64,000 bases of DNA from contig NZ_AORL01000015.1 in NCBI RefSeq assembly GCF_000383095.1, forward strand, positions 8 to 64,007, given 5' to 3'. Both the position numbers and the translations under genes were made by a program. Origin of the DNA: Sphingomonas sp. PR090111-T3T-6A. GTDB lineage: Bacteria; Pseudomonadota; Alphaproteobacteria; Sphingomonadales; Sphingomonadaceae. Under the pieces are notes generated by a model. The model had not been told where the DNA came from. It saw only the letters and a list, made by a program, of their open reading frames with translations, and did not search any database. Below, in pieces: positions 58,491-64,000 of the stretch; positions within the stretch are counted from its first letter, which is position 1, and every line of letters starts with the position of its first letter.

Positions 58491-59606
58491 CTAGGCTGCC
58501 TTCCAGCGCGCGCCGCCCTCGCGGACCAGCCGGGTCAGCGGCAGTTCGATGCCGAGATGGACGAGCGATCCCATCGCGAGGCAGATGAGGCCCGCCACGA
58601 CGATGAACGGACCGCCCCAGCCCCGCACCAGCAGCGCCGCGGAAAGCTGCGCCAGCCCGTGCATCAGCGGCGCGTGGAAGAGATAGGTGCTGAATGACGC
58701 ATCGCCGACGTGGAGAAGCAGCCGCCGGCCCGGCAGCGCATCCGTCCGCGGGCCCGCGATAGCGAGCGTCACGACGACGCAGCACGTCAGGAAGGAGATC
58801 GTCTCCCACGCCTTGCCGCCATCCTGGAAGCCGAGCAGGCGGTAGGCGGACAGCGCGCAGGCGATGAGCAGGAGCTGGGCAGGCAGGTTGAGAGGGCCAC
58901 CCACGCGCGGGATGAGGCGCAGTCCCATCGCGAGAAGGATGCCGACCGCGAAGAACAGCATGTTCTTGTAGGAATAGAAGGCGATCAGCCGGCGGAGTTC
59001 GGCACCCTGCACATGGTGCAGCCCGATCGTGCCCGCCGCCACCATCAGGGCGATCGCGGCGATGCAGACCAGCGGCCCGAACACGCGCGGCAGCAGCAAC
59101 GACAGTCCGAAGATCGCGTAGAACAGCATCTCGTAGGTGATGGTCCAGCCCACGCCGACGATCGGGATCATGCGCGGATCGGTGCTGTCCTCGAAATGGG
59201 GGAGGAAGGCGAAGGAGGTGAGCACATGCTGGGGCGTGTAGTGCACGCTTGTCCCGAGGCCGAGCAGGATCATGAAGATCGTCGCCAGCCAGTAGAGGGG
59301 CACGAGCCGGCTCGCGCGCTTCCAGGCGAAGTGGCGCAGGCGGCTTCGCGGCGGCAGGCCTTTGACCGGCTCCGTCGTGTGCATCATGATGAAGCCGCTG
59401 ATGATGAAGAAGATGTTCACGCCCATCTTGCCCGTCGTCCCGGCCAGATTGAGCAGCGGCGCAAAGCGGGGATCGTAGGGGATGACCGCGAGGATCGCAT
59501 GATCCAGCACCACCAGCATCGCTGCGATGCCCCGCAGGATCTGAAGATCGTCGAGCCTGCTCGGCTGGGCGTCGAGCAGGGCCTGGGGCCGGGGCATGGT
59601 GGTCAT
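58491..59606 (-). CDS. Acyltransferase family 3 membrane O-acyltransferase
   Basis: 371 residues, about ten membrane helices. The catalytic arginine-histidine pair of the OafA/ExoZ group is visible in QILRGIAAMLVVLDHA near the N-terminus, followed by NIFFIISGFIMM and KRASRLVPLYW. It adds acetyl or another short acyl group to exported sugars across the inner membrane. The SGNH domain seen in some relatives is absent. The ATG at 59606 is chosen; a nearby in-frame ATG at 59597 is equally possible. Divergent from the FkbH-like gene. Confidence 0.9.
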   Translation of the reverse strand: MTTMPRPQALLDAQPSRLDDLQILRGIAAMLVVLDHAILAVIPYDPRFAPLLNLAGTTGKMGVNIFFIISGFIMMHTTEPVKGLPPRSRLRHFAWKRASRLVPLYWLATIFMILLGLGTSVHYTPQHVLTSFAFLPHFEDSTDPRMIPIVGVGWTITYEMLFYAIFGLSLLLPRVFGPLVCIAAIALMVAAGTIGLHHVQGAELRRLIAFYSYKNMLFFAVGILLAMGLRLIPRVGGPLNLPAQLLLIACALSAYRLLGFQDGGKAWETISFLTCCVVVTLAIAGPRTDALPGRRLLLHVGDASFSTYLFHAPLMHGLAQLSAALLVRGWGGPFIVVAGLICLAMGSLVHLGIELPLTRLVREGGARWKAA

Positions 59607-59717
59607 GGTTTCATGCGCCGCAACGCCGTTTGATCCATTCCATCGAATAGTACCGGCGGGGCGGATCGGAACAATGCTGAGAAATACCCACTGCAAACGC
59701 CCGGTCGGAATGTGGAA

Positions 59718-59745
59718 TTCAACCGATGCGGGGACCGGATATAAC
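59718..59745 (+). promoter_or_regulatory. Tentative promoter of the FkbH-like gene
   Basis: TTCAAC (59718-59723) and TATAAC (59740-59745) are 16 bases apart in a comparatively AT-rich 201-base gap between two divergent genes. The -10 matches 5 of 6 positions, the -35 poorly. The start at 59808 follows 62 bases later. Confidence 0.28.
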
Positions 59746-59807
59746 GGTGGTTTCATAAGCGGTCCGACTTGTAGTCGAAATGTCATGGATCGGAGGCGAG
59801 GGGCTGA

Positions 59808-61829
59808 ATGGCGTCGGCGGCGATCGAACAATATTCCCCGGCCGAAAGACTGCGACATGCCCGGAACGCGATCGGGCGGAAGCTCGCCGCGCTGGTCGTG
59901 GACTGGCCCAAATATGCCGGGAGCTTCGCGGACGATCCCAGGCGCTTCGTCGAGCTGGAGACGCACGCTTTCGTCGATTACATCGCCGGCTACATCGCAA
60001 CGGGCGATGAGAATTACCGTCATCTCTACATCGGGGAGAAGGCCAAGCAGCTTCATGACCCCACCGTCGACGTGCAGGAGCATGAGCGCCGCGTCGCGCA
60101 TCTGCTCTCCGGCGAACGGCGGGCCTTCCGCGAGGCGCTCGACGGGGACGCCGCCGCGCAGGGCCGGATCGACGATCTGTTCGACGTGGTCGCGCATGCG
60201 CTGACGGCCAGGGCCTCCGCCGAGGTGCGGGTGCTGTTCGTCGGCGACTGCCTCTATCTCGACGTCATCAGCTTCCTGACAGCCCCCGCGCTGGCCGACG
60301 GGGTGCGGTTGCGGCCGACGTTCGTGACCTCGCATGATGCGGTGGATGTCCGCACGGCGCTTGGCCGGCTGGCGGACGAACCGTTCGACATCGTCTGCTA
60401 CAGCCCGCTGAATTACGCCCTGCCGAGTGATTATAGCGTGCTCCAGCGCACGCCCGGCCTGCTGCATCTGCCCACCCGGCTCGATCATGCGGACGCCGCC
60501 GTGGAGCAGGCGCTCAGGACGTTCGACGCGCTGGCCGACCTGTTCGACCGTCCGATCCTCGTCCACCAGCCGGTGCCGCTGATCCGCCATCAGGAAAGCA
60601 TGAAGGAGCGGGTGCGCGGGCGACTGCTGCTGCCGATGTTGCGGCGGGTAACGCGGCAGTTCAACGCGGCGCTCACGCAGCGCGTGGCCGAGCGGACGGC
60701 TCGGGGGCAGGTCTTCCACCTGCTCGACGAACAGGCGATCGTCGGCGAGCATGGGCTTTGGGCGGCAGGGCGCTATCTCTATCGCTCGGACCTTCAGCAT
60801 CCGGCGGTGTTCGGCGCGCTGCTCGCGCCCTATTATCGCGATGTGCTGACCGTGGCGGGACGGCTTCTCGGCCGCAAGCTGGTGGCGTGCGATCCCGGCG
60901 ACACGCTTCGCGATCATCCCGGCCGGCAGGCGACCCTGCTGCGGCTCAAGCAGCGCGGCATCATCCTGGCGGCGAGGGCGGAGGATGGCTCGCCATGGCC
61001 CATGGCGGAACGAGGGCTGGCGCCGGAGGACTTCGCCTCGCATCAGCCCGATGTCGAGCGCATCGCCGGGCACCTCAACCTCAAGCTCAAGAGCTTCGTC
61101 ATCCTCGACGGTCGCGAGGCGGGGGAGCGATTCCCCACGGCGCTGACGCTCGATCCAGCCGACCCGAGGAACTGGCGTCTGCTCGATCTGTGGGCCGATC
61201 TGCTTCCGGCCCGGCCGGGCGCGGATCGCACCGATTTCTACCGCCAGCGCGACGAGAGGCAGCGCTTCATCACGGCCGAGGCCGAGATGGACGCCACCCA
61301 GCGCGACCGGCTCTATGCGCAGCTCCGTCTCCTCCTCACCATCCGCGAGGCGGGACCGGAGGATGCGGAGCGCGCGGCCACGCTCATCAACCGCACCAAT
61401 CAGTTCAACATGGCCGGCAGCCGCGTCACCCGGCGCTGGATCGAGGAGCGGATCGGGCGCGGGAATGTCCGCGTCCTGATCGGGGAGGCGGCGGATCGCT
61501 TCGGGCCGATGGGGACGATCGGCGTTCTGCTGGTCGAGCGGACGGAGGGCGGGCTCTGCCTCCCCGTCTTCGTGCTGAGCTGCCGGGCGTTCGGCTTCGG
61601 CATGGAGCGCGCGCTGCTCGAAGAGGCGCGGCGGCTGGCGGGACCGGGGCAGGCGCTCACCGGCGCCTTTCGCCCTACCGAGCATAACCAGCCTTGCCAC
61701 CCGGTCTATCCGAAGGCGGGGTTCGTGGAGGTCGAGGGCGGGTGGCGGCTGGAATCGGCCACGGCGAAAGCGATCGAGGTCGCGCCCTGGCTGACGATCG
61801 ACCGGCGCGTGAGGCCCTTCGAGGCCTAG
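59808..61829 (+). CDS. FkbH-like protein with degenerate HAD motifs
   Basis: 673 residues. An SGNH-like N-terminal region (about 138-260; VLFVGDCLYLD) precedes an HAD-IIIC region (about 355-470) and a GNAT-like C-terminus beginning with the family hallmark RTNQFN (529-534). Active FkbH proteins dephosphorylate and load glyceryl from 1,3-bisphosphoglycerate onto a carrier protein. Here the nucleophile motif DxDNT reads CDPGDTL (D362 kept, second Asp lost). The SKN loop is replaced by ARAED, and the acidic pair of motif IV is LDGRE. HAD catalysis is probably lost; GNAT-type acyl transfer may remain. It shares a CTAG overlap with the convergent dioxygenase gene. Confidence 0.72.
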   Translation: MASAAIEQYSPAERLRHARNAIGRKLAALVVDWPKYAGSFADDPRRFVELETHAFVDYIAGYIATGDENYRHLYIGEKAKQLHDPTVDVQEHERRVAHLLSGERRAFREALDGDAAAQGRIDDLFDVVAHALTARASAEVRVLFVGDCLYLDVISFLTAPALADGVRLRPTFVTSHDAVDVRTALGRLADEPFDIVCYSPLNYALPSDYSVLQRTPGLLHLPTRLDHADAAVEQALRTFDALADLFDRPILVHQPVPLIRHQESMKERVRGRLLLPMLRRVTRQFNAALTQRVAERTARGQVFHLLDEQAIVGEHGLWAAGRYLYRSDLQHPAVFGALLAPYYRDVLTVAGRLLGRKLVACDPGDTLRDHPGRQATLLRLKQRGIILAARAEDGSPWPMAERGLAPEDFASHQPDVERIAGHLNLKLKSFVILDGREAGERFPTALTLDPADPRNWRLLDLWADLLPARPGADRTDFYRQRDERQRFITAEAEMDATQRDRLYAQLRLLLTIREAGPEDAERAATLINRTNQFNMAGSRVTRRWIEERIGRGNVRVLIGEAADRFGPMGTIGVLLVERTEGGLCLPVFVLSCRAFGFGMERALLEEARRLAGPGQALTGAFRPTEHNQPCHPVYPKAGFVEVEGGWRLESATAKAIEVAPWLTIDRRVRPFEA

Positions 61830-62842
61830 ACCCGAGCCGAGGGGATCAGCCGCAGCCACACCGGCAGGCTCCGGCGCCACAGGGCGGCGGCGCGCTGGCG
61901 CGGGTTCAGATGGCGGGACAGCCGCTCGATCTGCTGACGGGACAGGCCCGAGCGCTCGCAGAAGAAGGGATGGCGGGGCCGCTTGGCGAAATAGCTGTAG
62001 AAGATCGCTGCCCGATCCGTGCCGGTGGCGGGGCGGCCGCGATGATATTGGCGGGCGGTGTCGACGAAGATCACGGTGCCGGTTCGCCCGGTGCAGCTCG
62101 TCACGCGATCGGCGAACTCCTCCCCGAACATGCGGCGGAGGTCATCGTCGGTCATGAGATCATAGGAGAATTCGTCGCCCTCCAGCCGGCGCGGGCCTTT
62201 GACAGCCTCGAACGGGCCGCCCTCCGCATCGACGTCGTTCAGATAGATCGCGACCTTGAGCATCTTGCGATCTTCCCAGTCGCGGTGCCAGCGGCGTGTC
62301 GAGATTTCGCGGCCGTCGGCGACGGTGTAGATGATCTGCATCCCGTCATAGGCCGCCGGCACGCCCAGATAGGCCTCGGCGATGTCCAGCAGCCGGTCGC
62401 TCAGCCCCCAGGCGAAGATGCGCGGATTGATGACGATCCGCTCGGGCGGGACCATGTTGAACTCGATGCCGCCCGCCGCCTGCCGATGGGCATCCGCGCC
62501 GAACTCGGCCGCGAGCGTCTGCCCGATCCGCACCGCCTCGCGCGAATCCGGCAGCCCCAGGCAATCGAGCGAGGAGATGTAGATCCCGTCGCGCTCAAGC
62601 GCCTCGACGATGGCTCGGTCGGCGGGGGACAGCGCCGGCAACATGCGGCGATGGCTGGCGACGGCGCGACGGTAGCCTGAGGCGAGCATCCGGCTCACCG
62701 GGCCCAGGCGCGTCACCTTGAAGGCGGTGCGGGCGGGAAAATCCCGCAGCCAGTTGGTCCATGCTCGTCGGGCGCGCCATGGCGCGCGGGGGCGGGGGCC
62801 GGCGGTGCTTCCTGTGCGAGCGCGTTTCCGGCCATGTATCAC
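61826..62842 (-). CDS. Phytanoyl-CoA dioxygenase (PhyH)-family oxygenase
   Basis: 338 residues, Fe(II)/2-oxoglutarate oxygenase. Metal site His186 and Asp188 in RWHRDWED, distal His267 in ARQYHRG, and co-substrate arginine R277. PhyH relatives in sugar clusters hydroxylate or oxidise sugar or lipid moieties; the substrate here is unknown. GTG 62842 is chosen because GTGA overlaps the rmlB stop, the operon style of this locus. An upstream ATG at 62908 lies inside that gene. Convergent CTAG overlap with the FkbH-like gene. Confidence 0.85.
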   Translation of the reverse strand: MIHGRKRARTGSTAGPRPRAPWRARRAWTNWLRDFPARTAFKVTRLGPVSRMLASGYRRAVASHRRMLPALSPADRAIVEALERDGIYISSLDCLGLPDSREAVRIGQTLAAEFGADAHRQAAGGIEFNMVPPERIVINPRIFAWGLSDRLLDIAEAYLGVPAAYDGMQIIYTVADGREISTRRWHRDWEDRKMLKVAIYLNDVDAEGGPFEAVKGPRRLEGDEFSYDLMTDDDLRRMFGEEFADRVTSCTGRTGTVIFVDTARQYHRGRPATGTDRAAIFYSYFAKRPRHPFFCERSGLSRQQIERLSRHLNPRQRAAALWRRSLPVWLRLIPSARV

Positions 62843-63933
62843 CCCATCGTGGCGTGGGCGGGCGTTTCCGGGCGAGCGTCCGCGGCAACGGCGATTCCCT
62901 GCCACCATTCGGGATGGTCGACGAACCAGCGCACGGTGGTCGCGAAATCCCAGCGGAAATCGTGGACGGGCGCATAGCTCAGCTCGCGGCGGATCTTGGC
63001 GTCGTCTATCTCGTAGCGCCGGTCATGGCCGAGCCGGTCGGGCACGAAGCGCCTGAGCGAGGCGGTGGGGCGGCCCTGCGCGGCGGGGGCGTCGGGGTAG
63101 CGCGCGGCGAGGCCCGGATCGCGGGCGAACAGCGCGTCGATGGTGGCGCAGAGCGTGTCGACGATCTGCATGTTGGGCAGCGCGCAGCCGCCGCCGATGC
63201 AATAGCTCTCGCCCGCGCGGCCGCCGGTGAGGATCAGCTCGATGCCGCGGCAATGATCGTCGACGAACAGCCAGTCGCGGACGTTCAGCCCGTCGCCGTA
63301 GATCGGCAGGGGCCGTCCCTTCAGCGCGTTGATGACGAAGAGGGGGATGAGCTTCTCGGGGAATTGATAGGGCCCGTAATTGTTCGAGCAATGCGAGATG
63401 GTCGCCGGCAGCCCGTAGGTCTGATGATAGGCGCGGACGAGATGATCCGCCGACGCCTTGCTCGCCGAATAGGGCGAGTTGGGCGCGAAGGGCGTGCCTT
63501 CGTGGAAGGCGGGATCGTCGATGCCGAGGCTGCCGAACACCTCGTCGGTGGAGACCTGATGGAAGCGGCGCGTGCCCTCCAGCGCATCCGCCCACGCCGC
63601 CCGCGCGCATTCGAGCAGCGTGTGCGTGCCGAGGATATTGCTGTGCAGGAAGCTCTGCGGCGACGAGATCGAACGATCGACATGCGTTTCCGCCGCGAAG
63701 TTCACGATGGTGCCGATGGCGTGCTCGTCGATCAGGCTGCTGACCAGAGCCGCGTCGGCGATGTCGCCGCGCACGAAGCCCACATCCGGCACGCCGGCCA
63801 GATTGGCGAGGTTGCCCGCATAGGTCAGCAGGTCGAGCACGAGGATGCGGTCGCCGGGGAAGCTGCGGCGCCAGTGGCGGACGAAGTTCGATCCTATGAA
63901 CCCGGCGCCACCGGTGACGAGGAGGCTCTTCAT
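62839..63933 (-). CDS. rfbB: dTDP-glucose 4,6-dehydratase (copy 2)
   Basis: 364 residues. GGAGFIGSNF, STDEVFGSL, catalytic YSASKASADHLV, and NNYGPYQFPEKL match copy 1 at 40329, but the proteins differ throughout and copy 2 has a longer C-terminus. It forms an operon with the dioxygenase (4-base overlap) and, upstream, with the partial gene at 63947 (13 bases). A second dehydratase suggests either a second rhamnose set or another dTDP-deoxysugar. Confidence 0.94.
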   Translation of the reverse strand: MKSLLVTGGAGFIGSNFVRHWRRSFPGDRILVLDLLTYAGNLANLAGVPDVGFVRGDIADAALVSSLIDEHAIGTIVNFAAETHVDRSISSPQSFLHSNILGTHTLLECARAAWADALEGTRRFHQVSTDEVFGSLGIDDPAFHEGTPFAPNSPYSASKASADHLVRAYHQTYGLPATISHCSNNYGPYQFPEKLIPLFVINALKGRPLPIYGDGLNVRDWLFVDDHCRGIELILTGGRAGESYCIGGGCALPNMQIVDTLCATIDALFARDPGLAARYPDAPAAQGRPTASLRRFVPDRLGHDRRYEIDDAKIRRELSYAPVHDFRWDFATTVRWFVDHPEWWQGIAVAADARPETPAHATMG

Positions 63934-63946
63934 GATGCGGTCTCCG

Positions 63947-64000
63947 TCAGGCGACCTGGCTCAGGGGCGCGGCGCCCGTCTGGAGCAGGCGGAGCAAATA
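63947..64000 (-). CDS. C-terminal fragment of a probable second rmlA (window edge)
   Basis: Only the last 17 codons before a TGA stop are inside the window, ending YLLRLLQTGAAPLSQVA. The opening YLLRLL matches the conserved RmlA tail; the copy at 38056 ends [13 protein letters not shown]. Position directly before rmlB supports this. The gene continues beyond the window, so identity rests on few residues. Confidence 0.55.
   Translation of the reverse strand, partial: YLLRLLQTGAAPLSQVA

Noticed and set aside
55869-58697. A 942-codon frame opposite the methyltransferase-glycosyltransferase gene
   Set aside because: The minus-strand protein has clear SAM and DxD motifs; the plus-strand frame has low-complexity composition and no motif.
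36881-61829. A sphingan (gellan-type) biosynthesis cluster
   Set aside because: Rhamnose genes and a Wza-type exporter are present, but no gelB/gelK-type transferases, Wzy-type polymerase, Wzx-type flippase or lyase were recognised, and the rml order differs.
59808-61829. Active glyceryl-loading FkbH enzyme
   Set aside because: The HAD catalytic aspartate pair and other HAD motifs are altered, and no acyl-carrier gene is nearby.

Overview
The window is about 64 kb of GC-rich DNA, densely coding, with very short intergenic gaps and no rRNA, tRNA, phage or IS element that I could see. Protein content and gene order point to an alphaproteobacterium, most likely Sphingomonadales. The evidence is an F0 ATP synthase operon (atpI-B-E-b'-b) separate from F1 genes, GTP-dependent PEP carboxykinase, the lepB-rnc-era operon, and GC-rich palindromic intergenic repeats. 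This placement is inference; no 16S gene is present.

Region 1 (about 1-31 kb) is core housekeeping. In order it holds: purB, an EF-hand protein, radC, the envelope-lipid operon ydbH-ynbE-ydbL, the F0 operon with a clear intrinsic terminator, a DUF4337 membrane protein, a small monooxygenase-fold protein, uvrC, pckG, recO, leuB, a glutathione peroxidase, metZ-apaG-LysR-sirtuin-cyclophilin, lepB-rnc-era, gorA, acs, and an S9 peptidase. It grades into sugar-nucleotide genes: galE, a UDP-glucuronate 4-epimerase-like gene and ugd.

Region 2 (about 33-37 kb) has a metallophosphoesterase and then three lipid-type enzymes side by side: an aspartyl-hydroxylase/LpxO-type dioxygenase, a PlsC-type acyltransferase and a CarF/TMEM189/FAD4-type lipid desaturase.

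Region 3 (about 37-64 kb) is a surface-glycan locus. It makes GDP-mannose (manC without an isomerase domain, plus an AGE-family isomerase), dTDP-rhamnose (rmlA-C-D-B) and ADP-heptose precursors (hldE, gmhB). It has export parts (a Wza/KpsD-type lipoprotein and a KpsT-type ATPase), a serralysin-type RTX protease, several glycosyltransferases, an O-acyltransferase and a PhyH-type dioxygenase. At the right edge a second rmlB follows what looks like the tail of a second rmlA.

The least ordinary part is 52-63 kb. It holds an 877-residue protein with two methyltransferase domains flanking a glycosyltransferase-like domain, and a catalytically stripped relative of the adjacent TPR-GT4-tail glycosyltransferase. 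It also holds an FkbH-family protein whose HAD active site is degenerate while its C-terminal acyltransferase-like part is intact. Three convergent gene pairs in this locus end in the same 4-base CTAG overlap. The whole looks like a custom glycan- or glycolipid-decorating system.
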